A stretch of DNA of 43,592 nucleotides from Deltaproteobacteria bacterium. GTDB lineage: Bacteria; Myxococcota_A; UBA796; SXON01. The DNA is taken from the NCBI GenBank assembly GCA_016875435.1, contig VGRE01000004.1, positions 1 through 43,592 of the forward strand, given 5' to 3'. Below, in pieces: positions 9,122-17,367 of this stretch; the stretch's first letter is position 1, and each line of letters opens with the position of its first letter. The position numbers and the translations under genes were made by a program. Under the pieces are notes generated by a model. It was given only the letters and a program-made list of their open reading frames with translations. It was not told the origin of the DNA and did no database searches.

Positions 9122-10036
9122 ATGCGCCGCCGCCTCTGGGTCATGGTCGTCCTCGGGCTCCTCGCGGCCGCCCTGTTCGTGGGCATGCGGCAGGTCGACC
9201 ATGTCCGGACCGCCCACATGCGCAAGCCGCGCGTGCCGGAGATTCGCATCGGTCGCGACACGCCCACGCGCGCGGCCGGGGCCTCCGTGGAACGGGACTA
9301 CGCCACTGTGCACTGCGTGGGACCGGAGGGCGCCAGCGGCACGGTGTGGGCGCGCGAGGCGGGGGGCGAGGCCCGCACCGCCGCGAGCGACGACGGGCAA
9401 TACAACCTCGCGCTCGCGCCGGGCACCTGGTCGTTGTCCTGGCAACACGACGAGCGCTGGACCAACCTGGGCACCCTCGACCTCGACGCGGGCGACGTGG
9501 CCGAGTGCCAGCTCAAGACACGCTGGGCCCTGGCCGGGAAGGTCGTCAACCTGCTCGACGAGCCCCTTGCCGGCGTGGAGGTGTGGGGCTGCGGCGACAC
9601 CGTGGAGACCGACGAGCGCGGCGAGTTCACCCTGAATCCCCGCAAGGGCGAGTGCCTCGTGCGCGCCCGGGTGCGCGACGGTGCCCTGTCGCGACACTCC
9701 GAGGGTGCGTACTTCTCCGTTTTCGACCCGGTCGAGTCGGTGAAGCTCACCCTCGACGACTCCCCCGTGGCCGGCATCGGCGTGCTGATCGCCCAGGTCG
9801 ACGAGGGTATCAGGGTAGACGGCGTGCGACCGGAGAGCCCCGCCGAGGAGGCCGGCCTCGAGAACGGCGACATGATCGTGGCGATCGACGGTCACGACAC
9901 CGAGGGCTGGAGCAGCTACGAGGCGATGGACGAGATCACCGGCGACGAGGGCACGGTGGTGAAGCTGGAGATCCGTCGCGAGGGGCGCACGCTCGACGTC
10001 ACGGTGCGGCGGGAGCGATTCGAGGCGGACGACTAG
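9122..10036 (+). CDS. Membrane-anchored PDZ-domain protein with carboxypeptidase-regulatory-like domain
   Basis: 304 residues. One N-terminal TM or signal-anchor helix (about 5-22) is followed by a linker. A beta-sandwich of the carboxypeptidase-regulatory type comes next (about 125-195), with LAGKVVNLLDEPLAGVEVWG and T-D-E-R-G-E-F-T. A C-terminal PDZ domain (about 215-300) contains SPAEEAGLENGDMIVAIDGH, the typical carboxylate-binding-loop and helix region. There is no protease domain, so it is probably a periplasmic binding or scaffold protein rather than a DegP or RseP enzyme. The ATG is 16 bases past prfC; a TAGGCT hexamer stands just before it. Function unknown. Confidence 0.78.
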   Translation: MRRRLWVMVVLGLLAAALFVGMRQVDHVRTAHMRKPRVPEIRIGRDTPTRAAGASVERDYATVHCVGPEGASGTVWAREAGGEARTAASDDGQYNLALAPGTWSLSWQHDERWTNLGTLDLDAGDVAECQLKTRWALAGKVVNLLDEPLAGVEVWGCGDTVETDERGEFTLNPRKGECLVRARVRDGALSRHSEGAYFSVFDPVESVKLTLDDSPVAGIGVLIAQVDEGIRVDGVRPESPAEEAGLENGDMIVAIDGHDTEGWSSYEAMDEITGDEGTVVKLEIRREGRTLDVTVRRERFEADD

Positions 10037-10280
10037 CGGGAGAAGCTGACGTCGAGCGCGTGGGTGATCACCACCGGGGCCGAATCGGCGACCACCCCGA
10101 CGGACAAACGAAAGCTATCTCAGGCAGCCTGGGCGCCAGGGCGGCCCGGAGCGACACATTCGTCCTATTTCCTGTTGGATGGCTCGGGGCAGTGTCTCGA
10201 GTTCGCCCGACGACCTCTGTGACCCGTGTCGCGACAAGACTCGTGTTGCCTGATCCGCGCCCACGGCGCTCTCGCGCCGT
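10037..10280. other. Intergenic region with a perfect hairpin and a TGTCGCGACA palindrome
   Basis: No gene is supported here. TGTCGCGACA occurs at 10227-10236. Right after the stop of the leftward lipoprotein gene a perfect 7-base stem, ACGGCGC and GCGCCGT, encloses a 4-base loop (10263-10280). On the lipoprotein strand the loop is GAGA, a stable tetraloop. There is no T-tract, so it may protect the mRNA end or aid termination without being a classic intrinsic terminator. A 25-codon reverse-strand run at 10033-10110 has protein-like codons but no start. Confidence 0.5.
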
Positions 10281-10925
10281 TCAATGGATGGGGACCAGCA
10301 TCACGCCCGCGCTCGCCGGCGCGCGGAACTCCAGCGCGAGGAAGAAGCGCGTGTCGATGTCGCCGTTGCCGCGGATGCTAGCGCCGCCGTCGATGGCGAA
10401 GGCCACGCCCCACTCCCCGTACGCCACGCCCACCCCGCCCGAGGCGCCGCCCGGCCCGGCCGAGAAGCCCGCGCCCAGCTCGCCGTTCGACCAGCCGCCG
10501 AGGCGGACGAGGCCCCCCACGAGCAAGCCCGGCGACACCGCCGGCGTGGTGTCCTCCAGGTCCTCCGCCATGACATCGACGGTGATGCGCGGCTCGAAGG
10601 CGGCGAAGGTGTTGCCCCCGAGCTTGTCGTTCCAGGTGCGGATCGCCAGCCGGCCGTAGCCTCCAGCGTCGAGCGTACTGTCGTAGAACGACGGTCGCTG
10701 GATGCTCAGCACCGCGCCGAAGGTAGGATCGACCACGCGATCGCGCATCGACGCCACCACGCCGAGGGGAACGAGCCCGGCGCGGATGTCGACCGACGTG
10801 GGGCCGGTCGACACGTTGCCGCGGCTGTCTTCGAGCGCCGCCGGGATGGGGTTGATCGCGACCGTGAAGTCAGCGGGCGGCGAGATGTACGGGATGGGGA
10901 TGCAGGCAAGTAGGGCGAGCAGCAC
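10281..10925 (-). CDS. Putative lipoprotein, hypothetical
   Basis: 214 residues, not recognised. A short signal ends in L-L-A-L-L-A-C, so Cys8 is the likely lipidation site. The mature part is rich in Gly and alternating hydrophobic/polar stretches (for example RLGGWSNGELGAG and GVGVAYGEWGVAFAIDGG) and ends in a strand-like tail, LVPIH. This resembles small outer-membrane beta-barrel or barrel-like proteins, but that is only an impression. GTG 10925 is preceded by an extended -10-like TGC then TACCGT (10932-10937), six bases before the start, consistent with a leaderless transcript. The upstream leftward gene set starts further right and its last gene ends at 10944 (19 bases away), so read-through is also possible. 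Confidence 0.6.
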   Translation of the reverse strand: MLLALLACIPIPYISPPADFTVAINPIPAALEDSRGNVSTGPTSVDIRAGLVPLGVVASMRDRVVDPTFGAVLSIQRPSFYDSTLDAGGYGRLAIRTWNDKLGGNTFAAFEPRITVDVMAEDLEDTTPAVSPGLLVGGLVRLGGWSNGELGAGFSAGPGGASGGVGVAYGEWGVAFAIDGGASIRGNGDIDTRFFLALEFRAPASAGVMLVPIH

Positions 10926-10943
10926 GGGGGGACGGTAGCACAG

Positions 10944-11987
10944 CTACCCCTCCCGCCACTCCCCCGCGCGCCGTAGCCGTTCCTCGGCCTCCGCCAGATC
11001 GAGCTGCATCGCCGCCCTGGGGTAGTCGTCAAAGAAGGGCTGCACGTCGGTGCCGCGCACCCGGCGGCGCATCGACAGGAAGTGCAGGTACTGCTCCGGC
11101 CACCGGTACACCCACTCCTCGAAGCGCCGCACGAAGGCCTGGTAGCTGGCCTCGGGCGTGCCCTGCCAGGCCAGCTCCGGTGTGATCACCACCCGGTGAC
11201 GACGCTCGCCGGGGGCGCGGAAGACGTACGTGGGCAACATCGCCGCCCCCGACTTCTTCCAGATCTGCGCGGGCTGGAGCGAGAGGTTCGCCTTGCGACC
11301 GAGGAAGTCGACCTTCACCCACTTCTTGCCACCGCCACCGTCGAAGGCGAGACCCAGCACCCCGTTCTGCTGCAACATCTCGAAGGCCGGGCGCAGGAAG
11401 CGGAACACGTTGACGTGCTCCACCGGCAGCCGCTTCTCCAGCTGCCAGCGACGCGCCAGCACCTTCGACCACAAGGGCGTGGTACGGCTGTCGCGGAGGA
11501 TCTCCGCCCACACCGGCGGCGGCGCCGAGAGCTGGGCCATGCGGTAGCCCACGTGCCCGAGCGCCGGCATGATCATCTGGTTGGCGCCGAAGTGCCCGAT
11601 GAGCACGATGGCACCCTTGCCGCGGGCCAGCGCCGCGTCGAGGTGTTCGCGACCTTCCACCACGCAGGTGTCGGCGACGGTGGCGGGGTTGAGGTGCGGG
11701 TACTTCAGCACCTCCAGCTCGTTGTAGAGAGTGAGCCGGTAGGCGTCGGCGAGGATCGCGGCCTCGGCGCGCGGCATCGAACGCGAGGCGTAGATCGCTC
11801 GCAGCTCCTCGCGCATGTCGCCGTCGCCCAGCCAGCGCACGAGTCGCCCGCCAGCGCCCGAGAAGGCGTCGAGCGCCGGGCCGGGCACCCGGTTCACCAG
11901 CGCCTGTCCCGGGTAGTACAGGAACATCGCGCCGAGATCCTTTACGAGGAAGCTCGGCTTGAGTCCCCGACGCCAGGTTTCATCCAC
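10944..11987 (-). CDS. Lysophospholipid/lipid A acyltransferase family protein (LpxL-like)
   Basis: 347 residues. It resembles the LpxL/HtrB family of membrane-associated acyltransferases, which add acyl chains to lipid A or related lipids. The motif-1 region reads I-G-H-F-G-A-N-Q-M-I, so the family HX4E/D dyad is HX4Q here; the substitution may alter catalysis. Later blocks include LGLAFDGGGGKKWVKVDFLG (family substrate-binding region) and WPEQYLHFLSMR near the C-terminus. The start taken is GTG 11987, which overlaps the stop of the acyl-ligase gene by 8 bases; a longer frame upstream is the ligase's shadow. Coupling to an AMP-forming ligase suggests the pair activates and transfers an acyl or aryl acid onto a lipid (inference). 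Confidence 0.75.
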   Translation of the reverse strand: MDETWRRGLKPSFLVKDLGAMFLYYPGQALVNRVPGPALDAFSGAGGRLVRWLGDGDMREELRAIYASRSMPRAEAAILADAYRLTLYNELEVLKYPHLNPATVADTCVVEGREHLDAALARGKGAIVLIGHFGANQMIMPALGHVGYRMAQLSAPPPVWAEILRDSRTTPLWSKVLARRWQLEKRLPVEHVNVFRFLRPAFEMLQQNGVLGLAFDGGGGKKWVKVDFLGRKANLSLQPAQIWKKSGAAMLPTYVFRAPGERRHRVVITPELAWQGTPEASYQAFVRRFEEWVYRWPEQYLHFLSMRRRVRGTDVQPFFDDYPRAAMQLDLAEAEERLRRAGEWREG

Positions 11988-13518
11988 GCTCGTCGCGCCC
12001 CGGGTCGACCGGCACGGAAGCCGCCGCCTTCTTGTCGATCTTGCCGTTGGGCAACTTCGGGATCTCGCGCCAGAACTCCACGATGCGGGGAACCTTGTAG
12101 TTGGCCATGCGCTCGCGACAGTAGGCCTGCACCTTGCGCACGGTGAGCGACGACCCCGGCGCCGCCTGCACGATCGCCCGCGCCACCTCGCCGCGCAGCC
12201 GCTCCTCGGCGCGCACCACCAGCACCCCGCGCACGTCGGGGTGCTGCGCCAGCACCTGCTCGATCTCCAGCGGGAACACGCGGATCCCGCCGATCTTGAG
12301 CATCTCCGAGCGCCGACCGGCGAAGAATACGAAACCGTCATCGTCGAGGCGCACCAGGTCCCGCGTCTGGTACCAGCCGTCCACGAACTGCGCCGCCGTT
12401 TCCTCGGGCTGGCCCACGTAGCCGCTCACGACGGCCTCGCCCTTCATCCACAGCTCGCCCACCTCGCCGGTGGGTGCGTCCGTGCCGTCCTCGCGGACCA
12501 CCCGGATGGCGTAGCCCGGGATGGGCTTCCCGCTGGATCCCGGTCGCCGCGCGCCGTGGGCGAGCATGCCCAGGCCCACGCCGGTCGTTTCCGTGGACCC
12601 CCACACCGGGAGGAAACGCGCCGAGAAGGCTGCCTCCATGCGCTCCAGCGTCTCCGGCGACACGTAGGCGCCGCCGGCTTCGAGCACCCGGAGCGACGAG
12701 TAGTCGCCGCCGTGTGCATCGCGGAAGTCGAGCAACATCTCGTAGAAGCTCGGCACGCCCATCGTCCAGGTGATGCGATACCGGGCGATGAGCTCGGCGG
12801 CCACACGCGGGTTGAGCGTCTCGGCCACCACGAAGGCGCCGCCGGTGAGGATGCTGCGGTGGAACAGCTCGTGGGGGTGCGCGAACACCGAAAACATGCC
12901 GAGGTAGACGTCGTCAGTCTCGAAACCGAGACCGTTCGCCGTCGCGATGCCGTTGACGTTGATCTGGCGGTGGGTGGTGACGGCCCCCTTCGGCCGCCCG
13001 GTCGAGCCCGAGGTGTAGTTGTAGTACACCACCGAGTCGGGATGGGCGACGAAGTTACCCTTCCATGCGGGCAGTTCCGCGTCCCATCGTCCCTCGCCGC
13101 GGCGGCCCTCGTCCACGTAGATGATGCGACGGGGGTCGGGCAGCATCGGCAAGAGGTGCTTCAGCAGAGAATCGAACTGCACCTCGGTGACGACGGCGCG
13201 CACGCCCGCGGTGCGGAACTGGTCGGCCACCTGGTCGGGGTGGAGCTTGAAGTTGACCGGCACGTGGATGGCGCCAACCCGCGCGCAGGCGAGGAAGCCG
13301 ATGGCCACCTCGGGACGCTTCACCAGCAGGAAGCCCACCGCGTCGCCCTCGCCGATGCCCGCGCGTGCGAACACGCTCGCGACCCGATCCACCTCGGCGT
13401 CGAGCTGCGCCCAGGTGTAGGTGCGCTCGTCGCCAAGCAGGGCCGACTTGCCGGGCCAGTTCGCGGCGCAGCGACGGAGCAAGTCGCCGAGCGGGACATC
13501 CACGAGCGCGTCGAGCAA
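11980..13518 (-). CDS. AMP-dependent acyl ligase (acyl-CoA/acyl-ACP synthetase family)
   Basis: 512 residues of the ANL adenylate-forming superfamily. Visible motifs are the phosphate loop YTSGSTGRPKGA (about 168-179), WGSTETTG (about 309), WYQTRD (about 384), RRSEMLKIGG (hinge region) and the C-terminal A10 motif LPNGKIDKK with the catalytic Lys. The enzyme would activate a carboxylic acid as acyl-AMP and pass it to CoA or a carrier protein in the cytoplasm. The start is TTG 13518; an in-frame GTG six codons later is an alternative. The 97 bases upstream contain three CTAG tetramers and two TAGACC/TAGACG hexamers that may be promoter elements. It overlaps the acyltransferase gene downstream. 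Substrate not determinable. Confidence 0.85.
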   Translation of the reverse strand: MLDALVDVPLGDLLRRCAANWPGKSALLGDERTYTWAQLDAEVDRVASVFARAGIGEGDAVGFLLVKRPEVAIGFLACARVGAIHVPVNFKLHPDQVADQFRTAGVRAVVTEVQFDSLLKHLLPMLPDPRRIIYVDEGRRGEGRWDAELPAWKGNFVAHPDSVVYYNYTSGSTGRPKGAVTTHRQINVNGIATANGLGFETDDVYLGMFSVFAHPHELFHRSILTGGAFVVAETLNPRVAAELIARYRITWTMGVPSFYEMLLDFRDAHGGDYSSLRVLEAGGAYVSPETLERMEAAFSARFLPVWGSTETTGVGLGMLAHGARRPGSSGKPIPGYAIRVVREDGTDAPTGEVGELWMKGEAVVSGYVGQPEETAAQFVDGWYQTRDLVRLDDDGFVFFAGRRSEMLKIGGIRVFPLEIEQVLAQHPDVRGVLVVRAEERLRGEVARAIVQAAPGSSLTVRKVQAYCRERMANYKVPRIVEFWREIPKLPNGKIDKKAAASVPVDPGRDERG

Positions 13519-13615
13519 GGGGGTTCCGGGAGGGGCGCGGGTCTAGCTCCGGGGGGGAGGATCGTCTAGCTGTTGGCTAGTCGACCTCGAAAGCGCCCGC
13601 CCTGCGGTCGGCTGC

Positions 13616-14353
13616 CTACGGCGTTCTCGCGGGCTCGTTGCCGTACAAGGTGTCAAGCACCGCCGCCGTGGGCACGCGCCCTTTCGCCAACACGCGCAGG
13701 GTGACGGCGCGCGCCTCGGGGTTGGTCGCGCGCGTGAGGGTGGCGCTGGCCACGAGGTGACCGAGCGGCACGCCCCGGCTCTGGAGGAAGCGCGTGGTCG
13801 CGACGGCGCGCGCGCTCGCCAGTCCCCAGTTGTCGACGTGAGGCCCGCCCGTCACCGGCACGCCGTCGGCGTGGCCGCTCACGTCGATCATGATCTCCTC
13901 CGTCTTCAGGGCCTCGGCTATGCGGGTGAGCGTGTCGAAAGCGCTCGGGTGCAACTCGGCCGATCCCGGCGTGAACAACAGCCGTTCCGGCAACTCCACG
14001 GTGAGCGTCTGGTTGTGCACGCCGATCTGCACCACGTTGTCAGACAGGGAACCGTCGAGGTGCATCTTCAGCGTTCGCAGCACCGGATCGGCCTGGGCGC
14101 TCAGGTTGAGGCTGTAATCGTCGATTGATGGGCCGGCATCGCGCTTGTGCCTCTCGTTGTCGAACATCACCACCGGCTTGCCGCCCTGGAACGCCGCCGT
14201 GAGGCCGTCCACCAACGCGTCGAGTTTGAGCTTGTCGGTCGATGCCGTGGCGTAAAGCACTACGAAGAAGGCGAACAAGAGCGTGATGAAGTCGGCATAA
14301 GATATGAGCCAGCGCTCGTGATTCTCGTGCTCCTCGTGTTTCTTGCGCGCCAT
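13616..14353 (-). CDS. motB: Flagellar motor stator protein MotB
   Basis: 245 residues. The N-terminus H-E-R-W-L-I-S-Y-A-D-F-I-T-L-L-F-A-F-F is the MotB signature, with the proton-channel Asp at residue 21 in a single TM helix. The periplasmic part ends in an OmpA-like peptidoglycan-binding domain containing DVSGHADGVPV and NWGLASARA. MotB anchors the stator to the cell wall; with MotA it converts ion flow into torque. ATG 14353 is chosen because the motif follows directly; the frame extends upstream into motA without meaning. It lies 4 bases after motA. No other flagellar gene is in the window, and no AglQ/R/S-type gliding component was seen. Confidence 0.9.
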   Translation of the reverse strand: MARKKHEEHENHERWLISYADFITLLFAFFVVLYATASTDKLKLDALVDGLTAAFQGGKPVVMFDNERHKRDAGPSIDDYSLNLSAQADPVLRTLKMHLDGSLSDNVVQIGVHNQTLTVELPERLLFTPGSAELHPSAFDTLTRIAEALKTEEIMIDVSGHADGVPVTGGPHVDNWGLASARAVATTRFLQSRGVPLGHLVASATLTRATNPEARAVTLRVLAKGRVPTAAVLDTLYGNEPARTP

Positions 14354-14357
14354 CAGG

Positions 14358-15137
14358 TCAAGCCGCTTCCTGCTTAGCGGGGCCGTGGCCGCGGGTGAAG
14401 GCCGACAGCATCTCCTCCACCTGCCGGGCGTTGACGCCCGCAGCAATGCCTACCAGCCCGAGCAGCACCATCTGGCGCGTCTCGGCATCGTGACCGACGA
14501 TCTTCTTGATGCGGTTGCCTATCGGGATGAACAGCAGGTTTGCGAAGCCAACGCCGTAGATCGTCGCCACGAAGGCCACGGCGATACCGGCGCCGAGCGC
14601 GGCCGGGTCGGCGAGGTTGCTCATCACGTGGATTAGGCCGAGCACCGCGCCGAGGATGCCGATGGTGGGACAGAAGCCGCCGGCCGACTCGAACACCTTG
14701 CCGGCCTGGGTGCCGTGGTGCTCCTCCAACTCCATCTCGGGCTCGAGCACGCGCTTGACGTCCTCGGCCGAGGAACCATCCACGAGCATGCGCAGGCCGC
14801 GCACCAGGAAGGGATCGGGGATCTCGCCGAGCAGGTTCTCCACGGCGAGCATGCCCTCGCGGCGCGCCACGGTGCTCACCTTCACCATCTCGTCGAGCAG
14901 CATCTGGCGGTCGCTGTGCCCCGGGAAGAAGACACGCTTGCAGAGCTTGAAGGCGAGCTTCAGTTCCGCGTTCGGGCAGCCAAGCCAGGTGGCGCCAGCC
15001 GTGCCCCCGACCACGATCAGGAACGCCGTGGGCTGCACCAGCGAGGAGAAGTGGCCACCTTCCAGGGAGTTGCCGAGTATGACGCATCCGGTGCCGAGGA
15101 CGATGGCAAGGATGCTTGACGGGTCCATACGCGACAT
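14358..15137 (-). CDS. motA: Flagellar motor stator protein MotA
   Basis: 259 residues with four TM helices, two near the N-terminus and two around 150-210. Typical MotA sequence is seen: VGGTAGATWLG near the second helix, and a C-terminal pair beginning ESAGGFCPTIGILGAVLGLIHVM and continuing GAGIAVAFVATIYGVGFANL. The cytoplasmic loop between holds charged residues that contact the rotor in the family. Many MotA proteins begin M-D-x-x, so the internal ATG at 15128 (MDPSSILA) may be the true start instead of ATG 15137. A TAGGCT hexamer lies at 15171-15176 on this strand, about 33 bases upstream, within the 3' end of the decayed gene. Confidence 0.9.
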   Translation of the reverse strand: MSRMDPSSILAIVLGTGCVILGNSLEGGHFSSLVQPTAFLIVVGGTAGATWLGCPNAELKLAFKLCKRVFFPGHSDRQMLLDEMVKVSTVARREGMLAVENLLGEIPDPFLVRGLRMLVDGSSAEDVKRVLEPEMELEEHHGTQAGKVFESAGGFCPTIGILGAVLGLIHVMSNLADPAALGAGIAVAFVATIYGVGFANLLFIPIGNRIKKIVGHDAETRQMVLLGLVGIAAGVNARQVEEMLSAFTRGHGPAKQEAA

Positions 15138-15173
15138 GGGCGGCTCATCGGTGGCAGTGATGTGGGCTTGAGC

Positions 15174-15802
15174 CTAGCCCACGCCAGCGGGCACCGCACG
15201 CGCCTCCGCCGAACCCCAGAACAGGTGCCAGCCCGCCTTGCCGCTCACCTTGCCGATGAGCGCCTTCACGGGACCCACCGGCTCGATGCCCGCGTCGCGT
15301 CAGCCGTCGCGAGTGAAGGTGCGCTCTCCGGGCGCGGCCTCGAGCGCCACGCCGACGAACGCGTGGTTGGGCACGTACACCACGGTGGAAGCGGGCTCGG
15401 GGTGCCGGGCGTGGACCAGCGCCAGAAACAGCGTGCTCTTGCTGTCGCTGTCGCCCTTGTTCTTCGCCAGGACAGAGAGCGGGCGACGGTACCCCGCCGA
15501 GTCGCGGTTCTTCTTTCTTCTCGTTGGGGATCGCCTGCACGATGGCGAGCGAACGCGCCACGCAGGCTCGCGCGTCGGGGGCGTCGGCGGCGAGCGCCGT
15601 GGCCAGGGGAGCCACTTCGTCGGCGTAGTCGGCGGCAAGCCGCGCGTGGTCCTGGACGATCGCATCGTTGCGGAGCCGCGTGTAGCGGTGCTTGTCGAGC
15701 CAGCGCGACAGCTCGCCTTCCGCCACCTGCCTGCCGCCGTCGAGCGCGTCACCCACCTTCCCCGCCCGGAGCGGCAGAGGCAAGGGCGATGGCGAGGATC
15801 AC
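15174..15802 (-). pseudogene. Transglutaminase-like secreted protein, disrupted
   Basis: Protein-like sequence runs through three frames. It begins at GTG 15802, overlapping the crcB stop, with a signal peptide (ILAIALASAAP). It shifts frame in a G-rich stretch near 15765-15775, continues as LDGGRQVAEGELSRWLDK to IVQAIPNEKK, then shifts again in a purine run near 15510-15520. It goes on as RRPLSVLAKNKGDSDSKSTL and VYVPNHAFVGV, hits a TGA at 15300-15302, and continues in the same frame (EPVGPVKALIGKVSG) to TAG 15174. The order PL-x-x-L, GDxDSKS, PNHAFVGV is that of transglutaminase-like cysteine peptidases, but the catalytic Cys of GDCD is Ser here. Two shifts, a stop and loss of the nucleophile argue for decay. 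Assembly errors could explain the frame changes but less easily the Ser. Confidence 0.72.
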
Positions 15803-16155
15803 GCGGAGCTCCCGAGCAGGCGACCGAGGTGGAACGCGGCCAGCGCGAGCGCGACGCTGGCCAGCACGTATGCGCTCCCGGCGCGGGGCCCGAGGGCCAC
15901 GGCGTCGGCGGAGAAGGCGGAGAAGGTGGTGAAGCCGCCGAGCACGCCGGCGCCGAGCAACAGCCGCGGCGCCGAGGCAGGCTCGGGGTAGCGAGCCACC
16001 AGCCACCCCATCAACCCCGACCCGATGACGTTGACTAGCACGCTCACCCAGGGACCAGCCCAGCCCGCGAGGCTCACGCCCGCGGCGAAGCGCAACGACG
16101 CGCCGAGCGCCCCGCCGATGGCGACAGAGATCAGGTCGCGGAGCACGGCTCCCAT
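15799..16155 (-). CDS. crcB: Fluoride channel/exporter CrcB (Fluc)
   Basis: 118 residues with four TM helices, the normal size of a Fluc monomer, which forms a dimeric fluoride channel in the inner membrane. Family motifs are visible: GGALGASLRF (about 14-23), then N-V-I-G-S-G-L-M-G-W, in which the conserved Asn lies, and GFTTFSAFSAD (about 74-84), the phenylalanine-box and Na+-site region. ATG 16155 directly abuts the TAG of tatD, and its stop overlaps the GTG of the decayed transglutaminase-like gene. No fluoride riboswitch could be recognised upstream, where there is only coding sequence. Confidence 0.92.
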   Translation of the reverse strand: MGAVLRDLISVAIGGALGASLRFAAGVSLAGWAGPWVSVLVNVIGSGLMGWLVARYPEPASAPRLLLGAGVLGGFTTFSAFSADAVALGPRAGSAYVLASVALALAAFHLGRLLGSSA

Positions 16156-16854
16156 CTAGCCGAACAGCGCGCGGGCGTTGGCGTCGAGATCGGCGTCGGG
16201 GCGCACGCGCGACACCGCGGTCGCGACATCCACCAGGAAGCGCGGCTCGTTGCGCCCGGGCCCCGGGCCCTGGTCCGGGGCGTCGGTTTCCACGAGGATG
16301 CGCTCGGCCGGGACTCGCCGCAGTGCCTCGACGGGCTTCCGCGCGCCCGGCCGGGTGACGGCCCCGGCGAAGGACAGGTGGAGTCCTAGCCGCACGTAAA
16401 CGTCCACGAGATCGGGGCCGCCGGAGTAGCTGTGCAACACGCCGCGCACCCTCCCGTGGCGGCGGAGGAGCGCCGGCAGGCGATCGTGAGCCCGCCAGCA
16501 GTGCAGGATCACTGGCAGGCGAGCGTCGCGGGCCCGGCCCAGGTGCGCCTCGAGCACGCGGGCCTGCTCGTCCATGTCCACGGGCACGCCGCCGTCCAGA
16601 CCGCACTCGCCGACCGCGCAGGCGCCATCGATGTCCTCGGGCACCTCTCGCCCATGCACGAGCGCGTGCGGGTGCGTGCCCACGGCGAACCGCCAGCCGT
16701 GCTGGCGCGACAGTTCACGAAGGCGGGCCCAACTCGATGCACGCACGCCCGGGACGATGAACTCGTCGACCCCCGCCGCCCGCGCTCGCGCCATCACCTC
16801 GGCGCGGTCGCCGTCGAAGGCGGCGGCGTCGAGGTGGACGTGGGTGTCGATCAG
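16156..16854 (-). CDS. tatD: TatD-family metal-dependent hydrolase (apparent CTG start)
   Basis: 232 residues if started at CTG 16854. The TIM-barrel amidohydrolase motifs are present: I-D-T-H-V-H-L-D (residues 2-9, first metal ligands), V-G-E-C-G-L-D (metal Glu), VILHCWRAHD (His), GVLHSYSGG (His) and LVETDAPDQ (Asp). TatD enzymes are metal-dependent nucleases or D-aminoacyl hydrolases in the cytoplasm. The conserved DTHVHLD lies upstream of the first ATG/GTG (16797/16800). The frame is closed by the TAG of pal at 16867, so no ATG, GTG or TTG exists before the HxH motif. CTG 16854, with G-rich AGGCGGGTGG upstream, is the only usual near-cognate start. Otherwise the gene is intact. Confidence 0.85.
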   Translation of the reverse strand: MIDTHVHLDAAAFDGDRAEVMARARAAGVDEFIVPGVRASSWARLRELSRQHGWRFAVGTHPHALVHGREVPEDIDGACAVGECGLDGGVPVDMDEQARVLEAHLGRARDARLPVILHCWRAHDRLPALLRRHGRVRGVLHSYSGGPDLVDVYVRLGLHLSFAGAVTRPGARKPVEALRRVPAERILVETDAPDQGPGPGRNEPRFLVDVATAVSRVRPDADLDANARALFG

Positions 16855-16866
16855 CTCGCCACCCGC

Positions 16867-17367
16867 CTAGTTCGACGTGCCCCGCACCGGCGCGTCGCCG
16901 CTCCAGCTCACGACGAACTCGGCGCGGCGGTTCTGCTCCCAGGCCGTCTCGGTGGCGCGGCCGTCGAGGGGGCGCTCCTCGCCGTAGGACACCGACTTCA
17001 CGCGGCTGCTGCTCACGCCGCGCTGCAGGAGGTAGCGAACCACGGCGTCGGCGCGCTTCTGGCCGAGGGCGATGTTGTACTCCGTGGTGCCGCGCTCGTC
17101 GGCGTGACCCTGAATCTCGAGGCGGATGTCGCTGTACTGGGCCATGATTTCGGCGTTGGCGTCGAGCGCCGACTTGCCATCGCTGGTGAGGTTGGCCGCG
17201 TCGAACTCGAAGAAGACGCGCGAGAAGTTCTTGGTCATCTCGACCACCGGGGGCGGAACTTCCTTGACCTTCTCCACGACCGGGGCTGAGACGACCGGCT
17301 CGTCGATGGGCTTCTTCTTGCAGCCACCGGAGAGGATCAAGGCGGCGAGAAGGGTGTAGCGCAGCAT
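16867..17367 (-). CDS. pal: Peptidoglycan-associated lipoprotein Pal
   Basis: 166 residues. The signal peptide LRYTLLAALILSGGC ends in the lipobox S-G-G-C. After a Pro/Val-rich linker comes the OmpA-like domain, with VFFEFDAANL (about 73), IQGHADERGTTEYN (about 106) and GQKRADAVVRYLLQRGV, the standard Pal pattern that binds diaminopimelate in peptidoglycan. Pal ties the outer membrane to the cell wall with the Tol system; no tol gene is in the window. ATG 17367 is chosen because it precedes the signal sequence; the frame is open 21 codons further upstream without function. A TATCGC hexamer lies very close upstream. tatD follows within the same transcript. Confidence 0.92.
   Translation of the reverse strand: MLRYTLLAALILSGGCKKKPIDEPVVSAPVVEKVKEVPPPVVEMTKNFSRVFFEFDAANLTSDGKSALDANAEIMAQYSDIRLEIQGHADERGTTEYNIALGQKRADAVVRYLLQRGVSSSRVKSVSYGEERPLDGRATETAWEQNRRAEFVVSWSGDAPVRGTSN

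Noticed and set aside
6836-9895. Leftward frame of over 1000 codons across the lipoprotein, prfC and PDZ genes
   Set aside because: Antisense to prfC, which has full family motifs; the sequence is low in aromatic residues and rich in H, V, R and L as expected from a shadow.
10033-10110. Short protein-like reverse frame after the PDZ gene
   Set aside because: Only 25 codons, no start, closed by TGA upstream; too little to call a gene.
15300-15302. TGA in the transglutaminase-like gene read as selenocysteine
   Set aside because: No selenocysteine context is visible, and two frameshifts and a lost Cys point to decay.
15500-15525. Programmed frameshift at the purine-rich AAGAAAGAAGAA run
   Set aside because: No classic slippery heptamer or clear downstream structure, and the same gene has other lesions.
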